A stretch of 64,000 bases of DNA from Lepas anatifera (GCA_034440635.1 JAOTON010000897.1:3527001-3591000), one strand, 5' to 3'. Shown: positions 11,931 through 24,474, counted from the stretch's first letter. Notes: a model not told the origin generated them from the sequence alone. Translations and numbers: made by a program.

Positions 11931-12640
11931 ATCTGTCATGTATGGTAAGTCCCACTAACGCATTTCAACGCAATAAATCACGGTGAAAAGGTACAAAGAA
12001 ACTGAAGGAACTAACCATTTGAAGAGCACAAAAACTCCGGCCACAAGTTCACAGTTTCGCGCGCAATGGCGGCCGGAAATAAATACTTGATGCAAACATG
12101 TTCCTTTACATGAAAGAAACCAGGCACTTTGCTTATTTCTCAAGGATTTTCATGCTAAATATAGTGATAAGCGTGTCAACCGAATCGGACTCATCTGAAA
12201 AAGGAGTGGCTCGGTCCAAATGTAAGGCAAAGTCGAGTCCGGAAATCAATTTCATGATATTGGGTGCTGTTTTCCGTCCTTTATGAATCCATTAAATGTA
12301 TTTTGCATTAACTTACACCGTATTGGAACTGATGTTGTTCTGCGCTATTCGAATTTGAAAATGTTGATTCTAGCAAAAGTGTATCAACACTCATCTAATA
12401 AAAGATGGTGTTAAGGGATGCCGTTTTCCGAAACAATGACATGGAAAGTGTAGTACTACATGGTTTTGATGAACGATTACATTTGTTTGTGCTTTATGAT
12501 CCTTGGATGGAAAACAAAGACTAAGTTTGTGTAGGATGGCACAGAGGTGTAAAGAACCACAACTCGGATTTTCGACCAATATTTTTATTTTTTATTTTTA
12601 CATAATAGCAGGGAAGAACAGAGACAGAAGTGAATAGCAA
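11931..12640. other. Unassigned intergenic DNA
   Basis: AT-rich sequence with only short open frames and no recognisable domain, RNA or repeat family. Confidence 0.5.
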
Positions 12641-13500
12641 GATAGAAAGCACACATTTAATAAGTACATGGTAAGCATCCAATTACATAGGGACATGTCG
12701 CAAAAACCGAATCTCGCCCGACCTCAGCCGCACTCAATATCGCACACCCGCGCTCGCCAAAAACTGCTCAGAAATTCCCCCAGGGGGGTCGCCCAGATCA
12801 AGTGCAGACCGCCAGTGCCGAAAGCGCCGAGCGGACCGAGTTCAGGATCCACCGGGGCCAAAAAATGGGTGCAGTAAAGCTGCCAAAAGCCAGAATCGTC
12901 ACCACTCCGCTTGGCTAGCGGGAACGCGACCAGCGGTACCGGGGGTCTCGTCACCGCGCCGACATCCGCGCTCTCCCGTCACTCCGTACCCAGCGGGTCG
13001 TCCGGTTGACCCACTCCTCCCCTTCAGGCCTCACAGCGCGGCAGTGCCCCCTCAGGGTAGCCAATAGGCCCAGGATTGCATCCGTCCCTCAGCGCACATA
13101 GCCTGGGATCCGCGACGGGCGCACTGACTCCTCAACGGCTACGAAGGCATACCCAGCATCGCCGAGGAAGTAGGGAGGTCTGACAACTTCCTCGCATGTT
13201 TGCTTCCCCGCTCGTCTGTGGGAGCAGACTCCTAGGTCCAGCAGCGCATGGGTGTCACCCGGCGCCGGGCCACCAAGTTTGGGGGTGAAAACATATCCCT
13301 CCGCTCGCCCGACGCCACGGCAAAGACAGTCGGCAATAGTAGAAAAGGGAAGCGCCCCGGTCACTCCCCCCACCCGCACGCATGCCACAATCTCTGACCG
13401 CTTACTCCGATGAGTAACGGTGTCGGCTTTGTAGATAGACTCACATAATAGTCAAACGGTGGACAGAGGCAAGCCGGGCGGCCCCGGGACTACATCCAAT
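12641..13500. other. GC-rich island of unknown nature
   Basis: A sharp GC-rich block in AT-rich surroundings. On the minus strand it has two short open frames (13388-13089, 99 codons; 12954-12724, 76 codons) with no motif I recognise. The frames are broken relative to each other. It could be a decayed gene or the GC-rich part of an unknown repeat. Confidence 0.4.
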
Positions 13501-14264
13501 AACAGATGCTGCTTAGACTGGTCAGTGTTCTGGGAGGTCACATTATTTACGGAAAGTTTGCCCCACCAGGAGATACAATAAACACCATGCCATTTTCACA
13601 CTCTAGCCAAGATTAGTGAGCCCGGCGCTGGACTACTGCAGTCAGTATTACATTCGCTTCATAGTTTACATGGTTTCAGGTGGTCAATTTGGGTTCGATT
13701 CACTTTCACATTTTTTTAGAACGACAAACACGACCAGGCTTTATATGAATAGCCATTGTTCTAATTGGGGTGACAATATTAAGTCAAATGTACCCTTCTA
13801 AGGGATACAGATACATCTTGCTATTTTCACATTTAGACTACATTTGCGGGTCTGGTGACAATTTCTGCAGTCAGTGTAACATTTCTTCACAATTCATATT
13901 GCTTCAGCTAGTTAATTAGGGTTCTATTCGCTTTCACACTTGTTTTAACAACAAACACATGACCAAGTATGTTTTATGAGATTTTAGTAGGTCAGGCGAG
14001 ATAAACTGGAATTATCATTTTTCGGAGTTACTTGGTATGTCACCAACGCGTAACACAAACCAAGCCCAACATCATGTCGTCCCTACCAGCCAAGCATGAC
14101 GTCGCCCAATATCGGCGAAAATCAGAGCTCCTAAGGATACAGGCCCGCCTTTAGACTCTCATTTCATGTTAGTGCACTCGGCTCCCACCTGTGTGGCTGC
14201 CTATGTATCAACGTTAGTCACACTCGAGGTAGTACACATGTTCACCATAGCAGGTTGGGGCATT
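13501..14264. other. Unassigned intergenic DNA with a diverged internal duplication
   Basis: The stretch near 13625-13745 (CTGCAGTCAGT, then ATTCGCTTCA and a TTCACTTTCACA stretch) recurs in diverged form near 13865-13955. This indicates a tandem duplication of about 240 bases. No coding signal. Confidence 0.45.
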
Positions 14265-15118
14265 TTAACACGCGCATTGACGGGGGTCTGAGCCACCTTC
14301 GCATTGACGGGGGGGGCGGGTACCCGCCCCCCTAAGATCTCAGGAACCACGGTAGGTAGCGAAAAACGGTAAACGGCGTTGGGCTGCCCATCCACTTCTC
14401 CATCGAAAACATTTGAATCATTTTTTGTCAGGTAACATTTAAGGTCATGAGAGGTCAAAACATGCCGTCATAGGGATGACATGTAAATTCAGTTTTTCGG
14501 CCCTTACATCTGAACAAGTAAAGATAGAGCAAAACGACTTGAACTATATGAATCCTCTCAGCAAGCCGAATAGAATGCTATATAAGTTGACATTGCTAGG
14601 TGAAATCAAGGATTTGACCTGACCTGAGGTCAGGTCAGGGTCATATTATATAAAATGCATATCATTAGAACCGCAAAGCCCAGGTGAGTCTAATGCAGCT
14701 AAAATAAATGCTCTATCACCATCCGTTACTGAGTTATGCCGTAAAAACCATTTTTCCCATGTATTTCCAATGGAGAGGTCATGCCTCGTACCTGACCTTA
14801 GGTCATCGATGTAAAAAAATACCGGAAAATATTTTAGAGAACTCGGTGGGGCCATTATGTGATATGAGTTTCAATCGGATTAGTTCACCCTGCTCCGACT
14901 TATGCTATCTTAAACTTTTTTTGAGGTTGGGTCACTTGACCTGTACTGGTGACCTGACCTGAGATGACCTAACCTTAAAATTTTCACAGAAGTTGTAAAA
15001 ATGATGAGGGAAAATGTATGCCAAGTACAGCGGCGCTACGCGCCGCCGTTTTTCTGCTATCTCCGAAAAACCCGAGGGAGAGGGGGCGGGTACCCACCCC
15101 CGTCAATGCGCGTGTTAA
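14265..15118. mobile_element. TTAA element, family A copy 2 (A2)
   Basis: Left end TTAACACGCGCATTGACGGGGG and right end its reverse complement, with TTAA on both sides. Internal AGGTCA/TGACCT half-sites lie at 14440-14460, 14600-14645, 14785-14805 and 14920-14980. A hairpin GCGGCGC-TAC-GCGCCGC sits at 15030-15047. The end motif is repeated just inside the left terminus (CGCATTGACGGGGG again near 14298). No transposase frame, so it would need enzymes supplied in trans. Confidence 0.8.
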
Positions 15119-15489
15119 GATGGAACAAATAATAATCGTAAAGCATCCACATGGGAGTTTCAAATTGGGGGGATTCAATTCACACGTCTCCCACGGCGCC
15201 TCCCAATTAAATGCCACCCTGATACGGTCGCCGGTAACGACCAGGGTGACGTTGAGGATAGAAAACACCCTGCTTGTGTGGGACGCTAAAAAACAGCGGG
15301 ATGCATGCACGCGTCGGCATGGGTCACACCCCTTGCTCTCAAAGACCACAATCCGCTCCAGCGATCCACCAGCAACGGGCATAACGATGGTAGATTAATC
15401 AACGCCATGCCGGGTCCCCCGCAGAAGTACCAGCGCTCACAACGCAGAGCCGAGAGCCAGCCACCCGCGAGACACCCGGCGCCAGTCAC

Positions 15490-16620
15490 GGTCATCTCAC
15501 ACCCAGGTGCATCTACTCCACTCTTCCACAGGGCGAAGCCAGACGACTAAACCAAAGAGCACGCACGTGGCCCAGACGAGTCCATAATCCGGCGATGGCG
15601 CCGAAGAATATGCAGACGGCACGGCTGATCTTGGCCAGGCCAGCACCAGGGACGATGGAGGGGGCCGATAGTTGATGCCGATCTTGAAGCCAGCTGGACA
15701 TCAGGCGACGAGCAGAATGGGATGCTAGGTCTTGATGGTGTCGATGGCGGCATCAATAATTAACATGCCAATATAGATGAATGTCCTATTTAAAGTCCCT
15801 GGGGACCACAACACCACGACACAATATACAACAGGTCATGTACCTGCCGCGGCGCAGGTCACTCAAAAACATTTGATGGTCTAGTTGACGTACTCGAAGC
15901 AGGCGTTCATAATACCGACAGGCGCTCGCGGTACGCCCCCTCGGCAGAGATGACCGGAGCGCACCTCACCAACGGGAAGCAGATGCACGGGTAGGGCACC
16001 AGGGCGGTCTGGAGCTCGGTGAGATCAACGTTGCAGGCACCATCGAAGCGGAGTGAGACCATGTTGCATGAGACGATCCGGCCAATCAGGTAGCCGAGGT
16101 CGGCGCAAGACGGGCGATCGCTGTTCAGAGTGCGGCAGCAACCGTCGTATGTGGTGTCTTGTCCACTATGAAAGCGTAGTCAGGGTGTTCCAGGGGCACG
16201 CGTGGCCAGATTGGAGTTGTACGGCTCAACAACAGTAGCGGCCGCTCGCAGGCCGGACAGACAACGAGCTCCAGCCCGTTCCTCCCGCCACCGCAACCGC
16301 CGGGAAGTCCCATCAGCAGCGAGGCGGAGCCGGCGCCGCCGCCGTGGAAGATCAGGAATCCCCGAGACCCGCGCACCAGTCAGACAGCTCCCAGATCCGG
16401 TCCAGGACCAGATCAACCACATAGCGGCCACAGGTGTAGCTGTCAGCGGCATCCTGCTCACCAGTGATGAGCCGCTCCGGGCGGAACACCTGCCGACAGG
16501 CTCTGGTTCGGACACTCGGCTTCAGGTCGACAAATCAGGCGCGAGACACCTGCTCGTCTCAGTCGTCCCACGTCCGCCAAATTCAGTCGCCATGGTTGGG
16601 ATCGGGTAACGGTTGCAGCC
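15490..16620 (-). pseudogene. Decayed alpha-tubulin copy
   Basis: Read on the minus strand, several frames carry ordered alpha-tubulin segments: FVDLKPSV near 16545, [18 protein letters not shown] near 16500, [15 protein letters not shown] near 16415, [17 protein letters not shown] near 16335 (normally containing the GGGTGSG nucleotide loop), [11 protein letters not shown] near 16180, YLIGRIVS then [16 protein letters not shown] near 16050-16090, [13 protein letters not shown] near 15970, ACFEYVN near 15900, then GFKIGINYRPP and AVCIFF near 15620-15690, ending near the region of KRAFVHWYVGEGMEE at about 15520. The reading passes through several frameshifts and stops, and the N-terminal quarter is mostly missing. 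No introns are evident where segments can be followed, so a processed or fragmented retrocopy is likely. Cannot encode tubulin. Confidence 0.85.
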
Positions 16621-17030
16621 ATAGCCGAGTACAGACCAGTAAACAGTGGAGAACAGCGAGAAAGAGTGACACAAATTTAGTTCAATGCTTATTGGGATGT
16701 GGGCAGGGAGCTATTAAGGACAACCTTGTCTTCCTCCCTACCACCTAGTTGTCACAAAGATCGGGCACAAGCCCAATTGGGACACACACAATACACAGGC
16801 AGACACCGATACCTGGTCTAAGAAAGCCCACATTCACACCAGGACTCGTGTATACAAAAGACAAACACGCACACAGCCACATACGCAGAGCTGGCTTCTC
16901 CCACCTCACAGTCATCCAACACCCCCAGCACAGGGCCAGACGATCAGCAGAGCAGACCGCTCCCACCACACAATCCACCCAACATACCCCTCACATAGGA
17001 CCAGACGATCGATTGCAGTTTTCCTAAATA
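16621..17030. other. Short unassigned stretch
   Basis: Bases 16750-17000 are rich in CACACA and CCCACC words and lie between the tubulin relic and the LINE 3' end. No feature assigned. Confidence 0.4.
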
Positions 17031-20009
17031 GAATATTTATCTTACATTAAACAGTTAGTAGTTTTCCATTAGCAGTATCTTTGTGACCTTGTTAAACAAT
17101 GACTTTGATCTTGGAATATCTGCTAAATTAGAAATTTTTGAAGCTATGACTTGGTTCTAAGTTTTTGGAAATGAGTAGGAAAAGACAAATGATTGGTAAA
17201 CAGTGTTGATAGTTGGGACTATAAAATGTCCTCGCCTCCTAGTTGGTCTATTCTGTTCAAGTAGTTGAAAGTATCTGGAATATGAGATGGGGAGTTGATT
17301 ATTTAAGTACCTATGCATTATTAGCAGCTTTTGCTGTTTTACTATATCCGGAAATTTTAGAAGCTTGAGGCGTTTGAAGATCGGAGATGATGAGTCACTG
17401 TGGTGGGCTTTGCCTATTATTCGAATGATTCTTTTTGAATACTAATAATTGGTTTCAGGTTTGTTTCATAATTAGTGTCAAATATGAAACTGCAGTACCC
17501 TAGGTATGGAGAAATTAGAGCATGGTAAAGCATGAGCAGGCAATTTTCATCTAGTATAAATTTGGCTCTTGATATAGCGCCTACATTCCTACGCAGAGTA
17601 TTGTGAGTATTTGATATGTGTTTCTTGAATTTGAGGCGTTCATCAAAGAAGACGCCAAGATACCTGGTTTCTTCAGATCTATGTATGGTCTGTGAGTTAA
17701 TTTGAATGTGTATATCTGGTTTTTTGTCAGTTACTGAGTATATCTGATAATGAGTTTTACCAATATTCAGAGTTAATATGTTTGCACACAGCCATTGATA
17801 GATGTCAGGTGTTGATTTATTGATGTTGTCCTTAACTTTGTCCAGATGCCCATCAAAGAAAAAAGCTGCATCGTCTGCAAATAAGAAGAACCTGGCTAAT
17901 TTTGAGCAATTTTGAAAATCATTTATGTAAATAGTGAAGAGTAATGGTCCCAGGATAGAGACCTGAGGCACTCCAGTTTTAACCTCTCTCGCTGCAGACT
18001 TACTAGACGCAAATTTGGTTATTTGGACACGATTACTTAGATATGAGTCAAATATTTTTGGGGAATTACCTCTAATTCCATAATGATGCATTTTCTTTAG
18101 TAAGATAGAGTTATTGACTGTATCAAATGCCTTTTTAAGGTCTAGGAATATGCCAATGCAAGTTTTGCTTTGTGCGAGACAAGATGTTACAAGGTTATGA
18201 ATCATGGACACCGGTATATAGGTAGAATGTGCTTTTCCAAATCCAAATTGGTGTGAGTAAATTAAGTTGTTATCTTCAAAAGATTGCAGGAGTTGGTTGT
18301 ACAAGATTCTTTAAAGTATTTTTGAAAACACTGGCAATATAGAGATTGGCCGGTAATATTTAAATATCTTTTGAGATCCAGATTTATAAACAGGTTTTAT
18401 CTGTGAAACTTTAAGACAATCGGGAAATGTATGATTTTGAAGACAGATGTTCATTAAGTAGGTTATTTCATTGATAATATGGGAAGAAATCTTTTTCAAT
18501 AGCTTTCCACTTATGTTATCAACTCCTGGACCAGTGCTATTCATTTATTTTATAATGTCCTGTATATAACCACATGTTACACCATGAAGCTCCATTATTT
18601 CACCTGACTCAGAGACATGTAGGTAGTCAAGTGGATTCTTAGTAGAAACAAGGATTTTTTTGCAAGCTCATGGCCAACAGAAGAAAAGAAGTCATTGAAT
18701 TGATTTGCAATAAGAGTGTGATCTGTTATTTCTCTGCCTTCATCCACAAATAATTTAGGTAATGGTAGTTGTGATTGTTTTCTCCTGCATATAATTTCAT
18801 TAATTGTTTTCCAGAGTTTATGTGAATTATCTTTATGTTCTTGGATGAGGCTTCGATAATATTGGTGTCGAGCTTGTTTAATTATTAGATTCAAACGATT
18901 CCTATAATTTGTACATTCTATCCTATTTTCCGGTGTTCTATTGTTTAGAAATTTTCTCTGAAGTTTGTTCTTTTTATTAATACATTTTACCATAGAAAGT
19001 GTTACCCATGGCTGAATTGGTTCAGTTCGCCTATCTCGTTTTGTCCTGGACATATTTCCTAGTTCAGTATTGATTGTTTGGATCAATGTGTTGGCAAAAG
19101 TGTTTGGGTCAGTGCTTGCAGGAGTGGAGTCAAGTTTGTTTTTATTCTTTGTCCAAGCAAATCTGCCTGTGCCATATCAAAGTAAGAAGTCTGGGAGGGT
19201 TCATGATTGTCAAATTTGGATCTCATAAAATTAATAGAAGGAAAAATAGGAAAATGGTCACTCATATCGTCAATGATACTTCCTGAGGCCACAATGTCCT
19301 GAATCGAGTTGGTAAATATATTGTCTATCAATGTAGCTGAAGATGGGGTAACTCGTGTTGGAATTGTGATTGACGGAAGGAACCCACCAACTGACATGCC
19401 AGCCAGGAATTTATCTGCAGCATCAGATTGGTTCAGCTGGAATAAATTAAAATTGAAATCACCTGCTATGACACAGTGTTTATTGGTTTGGACAATTGTG
19501 GCAATGGTTTCATCGATGTATTCAAAGAATACATCACGATCAAAAGAAGGTGGTCTGTACATATATCCTATTATGAGATTTTTTGATATTGGGGAGTTCA
19601 CCTCAATGAAGACTGATTGGAACTCAGCTCGTTTTGTTTGAAAGTCTGCCCTAGCCTTAAAATTAATATTTTCTTTAATGTATATTGCACAACCCCTACC
19701 CCGGACATGGTTGTCAGGACAATGGTTAATAAACACATAGCCTTCTAGGAGGTAGCCATTATTAAGAGATTCATTTAGCCATGTCTCAGATATGCAGATT
19801 ATATCATATTTAGTGGGTGAACTGTTTAAGAAAAATTTAAGTTTCTCAAATTTTTTTGGTATTGATCTAATATTTATGTGTATGATGTTTAGATTATTGC
19901 TTGAGCAAATGGATCTGGATTTGATATTGTAGAACTTACATGAGCCAGACACATGCTGGAAGCTTGTCAATATACCATCAGTATGATCTTCCTGTTCGCA
20001 AGAGGCCAA
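17031..20009 (-). pseudogene. LINE ORF2 (endonuclease + reverse transcriptase), broken
   Basis: On the minus strand an APE-type endonuclease (19083-20009; INIRSI, ISETWL, GDFNFN, SDHFPIF) leads into a linker (18595-19086) and a reverse transcriptase (17417-18544). RT signatures are STGPGVDNISGKLLK, YRPISILPVFSKIL, FLDLKKAFDTVN, GVPQVSILGPLLF and the catalytic FADDAAFF. Layout and motifs fit the CR1/Jockey superfamily. Damage: frameshifts near 19085, 18570 and 17425 and an in-frame TAA at 18311-18313. The thumb and C-terminal part continues to about 17035 in another frame (KAHHSDSSSPIFKRLKLLKF) with a further stop. The usual GVPQGSILGP has valine in place of its second glycine. Inactive. Confidence 0.88.
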
Positions 20010-20342
20010 GTTAAGGTGTAGCCTAGGGTAGGAATTTTGACAATCCGGCCCAGCAACATGGGGGGGGGCAAGCTCATCTGCATCAGCCAGCCTGCAGAAC
20101 CACCTTGCAATACAAATAAGTAGGTGCAGATGGTCTACCTATTCTTGATACTAGTAAGGGACACCAAACACTAATGGGTTTACAGAGATCCATGGCCAGC
20201 TTCAAAACTCTTCGTAGTTTTGGGTCATCATCTGGTATGCATTACATCACTTGTTTTGGAACCGTTTCTTGTGCAGAGCTTTCAGTATCCGGACAAACCA
20301 AGCAAGGCTGGGCTGTATCAGTCACAAATGTGTCATCACCAC

Positions 20343-21362
20343 TTAAGGAGGTGGATTCCAGACTGGACTCAAACATCCTGTCAGGCAGCCGTTTATGTTT
20401 GGTTGTACCGGAGCTGGGTTTTCCTGAGGTAGCTTCAGTGGTCTGTGGTTGCTGTCCTCCAGCATTGGGTAAGATGGTGAGTCAGACCAGGATCTGACAC
20501 GAACCAGAGACAGCCTGGGGCGGGATCTGTTCCCCCTGGAAGGAGGTGTGGCTGCTCTGCGAGGTTTCTTACGTGCCTGTGCCTTTTGGCACTCTCCTTG
20601 CTTAGACTTGCCAGATCCCTGGTTTTGCCCACCCCTGATACCCTGTGATCCAAGCACAAGCCTTTCTTCTTTGCAGATTTGAAGGAGCTGATCTCTGACT
20701 GTACCCACCACAATTTCGACAGACCTGTCGTTTTCTCGAACGTTCAGATATATGAGCCCCCTGAAGGTAAAGTATGAATGAAATGGACAGTTGGGCTCAT
20801 CTTTCATTGACTTTAGAAGCCTGATGATGGCCAAGCGCTCAGAAGTAAGGCTCTCAAACATCATTAGGCCCCTTCGAGTTGGCTTAGTTATTTTTGCATA
20901 GATGTGCATCCGCAGATCAAGGTCAGCCAATCGTAGGAGAATCGAACCCTTTGCCTGGAGACGGTGACATGCAGTTATGGCATCCCTATTGATGTTTATG
21001 CCTAAGTGATCATAAAGGAGTCTAATGGTGACCCTGCGGATGTCCTCATCCTTTTGATGAGGAGGACAGCTTTACCAGTTAGGATCAGTGTGTACTTCCT
21101 TGAGTATTGCTCCAACTGCTCTAGCCGCCTTGCGGTTTTCACCTCTCTCTGGGCCGGCTGCTCATTCTCATGTCTGAGGGACTCTAAAAGTCGTTCCAAA
21201 TGGGCATGGCCCGCTATTGATTCCTCATGGAGGTGATGGAGTGACTGAAGGTCGCTCGTCAGCTCTAGTACACTTTTTGCAACACTTCTACTTTACTCTC
21301 GGGTGAAGCATACTTAATTTGTAGGTTCTGTATGTTCTCCTTGTGACTAGTTCTTGGTGCCA
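20343..21362 (-). pseudogene. LINE ORF1 protein, frameshifted
   Basis: The start MAPRTSHKENIQNLQIKYAS lies at about 21362. A coiled-coil-like stretch follows, then LEQYSRKYTLILTG near 21110, the signature that opens the RRM-like domain of many LINE ORF1 proteins. The frame shifts near 21250 and again near 21000, and continues as ACHRLQAKGSILLRLADLDL and a basic, R/K/P-rich tail to 20343. It would act as an RNA-binding chaperone for the element. It lies upstream of the endonuclease/RT frame, with about 330 bases between. With the ORF2 relic it makes a near full-length but dead element of about 4.4 kb. Confidence 0.75.
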
Positions 21363-22785
21363 TAGCAATGCACCGAAAAGCAGACAAAAAGATAGATAAT
21401 TAATCAGTCTAGAGATATGTTAGATGATAACCAAAATCAGAAACTAGCCCAATAGGGACAGGTACGCTTTATAAGTCAGGACTTCGAAGAGGCCCCAAGT
21501 GTGAGATTAATAATCAATCAAGGCCAGCCATTGATCTCTCAATACCTTACTCAGAGGAAGTTGGACAGTTTCTTTCAGCCTATAGCGGGCGATGCTCTAC
21601 TATAGTGGGAGCCAGCCCGCTTTCCAATCCTACCTTCGAAAAAGTGGCAGCAGACCACAGTGTCGAGTCGAGCACCAGAGCACACATCAACACCAGTACC
21701 TATTTCAACGCTCAAGCAACTGACTAGAAAATAAAGGAACGACGATTCTTTCACCCGCGCCAGGGCAGCATACGCACTGCAACCACGCCGATACTGGGTC
21801 AAGCCCCACCCATCCAGTTCCAAGTTCGCGCTCTTTAGGTTTTGGACAGCCAATGGCAAGTCGAGTCAAAGCAGAATTAGAATCCTATTGGTTCCCGCGC
21901 GAAAGCTAGTAGTGAGAGTTTTTGCTATGGAGTTGAGGAGAGATTGAAGAAAATTGATAATGTTTAGCGCTCAGTTTTCTACAATTGACTTTCAAATAGA
22001 AATATGTCTTATCAAGCAGAAAGCAAGACGTATTATTTTTGCCATACAAAACAGGTACCCAGGGTAATAGAGCAGGTACCTATCGGAAACCCTGCTCTAT
22101 GAAGCAGTAGTGAAGTCAGAAAAGTTAATCAAGACGACTGAGTAACAAATAGGTGCGAAGAAAACAAAGAAAAGGAGAAAAGAGATAATATAGAAAAACT
22201 GCAATTCCTCGTCAAAATGCCGTCAATAGGAATATATCCTTACGAACAAATCCACTAAATTCATATCAGAGTCAGTTTACAAACAGCTGTCTGCGCACAA
22301 CACCGGCGCAGTAAGCGGTCGGGAGGCAAGAGCAAGGGCGGCGAGGTGGGAGCTCCGGGAGGGCACGTCCGGACGGCAGGAGTCTCAGGAGGCGACTGAC
22401 GACATTTTAGCGGCTGCTACTCAGGAGGCGACATTTTAGTGGTTGCTTTTGAAATTGGTTTACATCGAATCGATTTTCAAGCAAAAAATGCTGCGAAATG
22501 CGGAAGATTAGTTCAATTGACCAAATAAAGATAAATTAAACCGAATAAATCGTGCCAATAAATGCGATTGGGTATAATTGGAATCGCTTAAGGCAGGTAT
22601 GAAAATCCAAAAAGTGTAAACTTTTTTTTACAGTGTAGGTAAAATTAGTATGAATCACTATAATTAAATGAGAGGTAAAGATAATAGTATCGATGCTGTT
22701 GTATTTCCACAAGTAAGTTTCCTTATTACTTCACGGCGTAACAATTTTAACTAGGACTAAAAGTACATACCGAGACACTACCGTA
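21363..22785. other. Possible LINE 5' region and unassigned flank
   Basis: The element's 5' UTR may reach to about 21900 but I cannot fix its start. Beyond this is AT-rich DNA, then a GC-rich patch at 22290-22440 with a short direct repeat (TCAGGAGGCGAC twice). No coding signal. Confidence 0.4.
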
Positions 22786-24474
22786 AGCTGCTGCCCCGCC
22801 GCCCAGCCCATCACAGCCTCCACAGCGGGGAGGTCAGCTGCGACCGTGTGAGACGCAGGTCTGCTGCCCCCGCCGCGCCGCCCACCACAGCCTCCACAGC
22901 GGAGAGGGCAGCTGCGACCGTGTGAGACGCAGGTCTGCTGTCCCGCCGCGCCGCCCACCACAGCCTCCACAGCGGAGAGGGCAGCTGCGACCGTGTGAGA
23001 CGCAGGTCTACTGTCCCGCCGCGCCGCCCACCACAGCCTCCACAGCGGAGAGGGCAGCTGCGACCGTGTGAGACGCAGGTCTGCTGTCCCGCCGCGCCGC
23101 CCACCACAGCCTCCACAGCGGAGAGGGCAGCTGCGACCGTGTGAGACGCAGGTCTACTGTCCCGCCGCGCCGCCCACCACAGCCTCCACAGCGGAGAGGG
23201 CAGCTGCGACCGTGTGAGACGCAGGTCTACTGTCCCGCCGCGCCGCCCACCACAGCCTCCACAGCGGAGAGGGCAGCTGCGACCGTGTGAGACGCAGGTC
23301 TACTGTCCCGCCGCGCCGCCCACCACAGCCTCCACAGCGGGGAGGGCAGCTGCGACCGTGTGAGACGCAGGTCTACTGTCCCGCCGCGCCGCCCACCACA
23401 GCCTCCACAGCGGAGAGGGCAGCTGCGACCGTGTGAGACGCAGGTCTGCTGTCCCGCCGCGCCGCCCACCACAGCCTCCACAGCGGAGAGGGCAGCTGCG
23501 ACCGTGTGAGACGCAGGTCTGCTGTCCCGCCGCGCCGCCCACCACAGCCTCCACAGCGGAGAGGGCAGCTGCGACCGTGTGAGACGCAGGTCTACTGTCC
23601 CGCCGCGCCGCCCACCACAGCCTCCACAGCGGAGAGGGCAGCTGCGACCGTGTGAGACGCAGGTCTACTGTCCCGCCGCGCCGCCCACCACAGCCTCCAC
23701 AGCGGAGAGGGCAGCTGCGACCGTGTGAGACGCAGGTCTACTGTCCCGCCGCGCCGCCCACCACAGCCTCCACAGCGGAGAGGGCAGCTGCGACCGTGTG
23801 AGACGCAGGTCTACTGTCCCGCCGCGCCGCCCACCACAGCCTCCACAGCGGAGAGGGCAGCTGCGACCGTGTGAGACGCAGGTCTACTGTCCCGCCGCGC
23901 CGCCCACCACAGCCTCCACAGCGGAGAGGGCAGCTGCGACCGTGTGAGACGCAGGTCTACTGTCCCGCCGCGCCGCCCACCACAGCCTCCACAGCGGAGA
24001 GGTCAGCTGCGACCGTGTGAGACGCAGGTCTACTGTCCCGCCGCGCCGCCCACCACAGCCTCCACAGCGGAGAGGGCAGCTGCGACCGTGTGAGACGCAG
24101 GTCTGCTGTCCCGCCGCGCCGCCCACCACAGCCTCCACAGCGGGGAGGGCAGCTGTGACCGTGTGAGACGCAGGTCTACTGTCCCGCCGCGCCGCCCACC
24201 ACAGCCTCCACAGCGGGGAGGGCAGCTGCGACCGTGTGAGACGCAGGTCTACTGTCCCGCCGCGCCGCCCACCACAGCCTCCACAGCGGAGAGGGGAAGC
24301 TGTGACCGTGTGAGACGCAGGTCTGCTGTCTCGCCGCGCCGCCCACCACAGCCTCCACAGCGGGGAGGGCAGCTGCGACCGTGTGAAACGCAGGTCTACT
24401 GTCCCGCCGCGCCGCCCACCACAGCCTCCACAGCGGGGAGGGCAGCTGCGACCGTGTGAGACGCAGGTCTGTTG
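22786..24474. repeat. 73-bp minisatellite, about 23 copies
   Basis: A GC-rich unit containing CCACCACAGCCTCCACAGCG and GACCGTGTGAGACGCAGGTC repeats head to tail with very high identity. The common variants are GGAGAGG versus GGGGAGG and CTACTGTCC versus CTGCTGTCC. The first and last units are diverged. The period is not a multiple of three, so the open frames it produces on both strands (up to 213 codons) cycle through all frames and are artefacts. Confidence 0.96.

Noticed and set aside
12724..12954. GC-rich frame with FWQLYC, considered as an alpha-tubulin N-terminus (CWELYC)
   Set aside because: Surrounding residues do not align and it lies on the wrong side of the tubulin relic.
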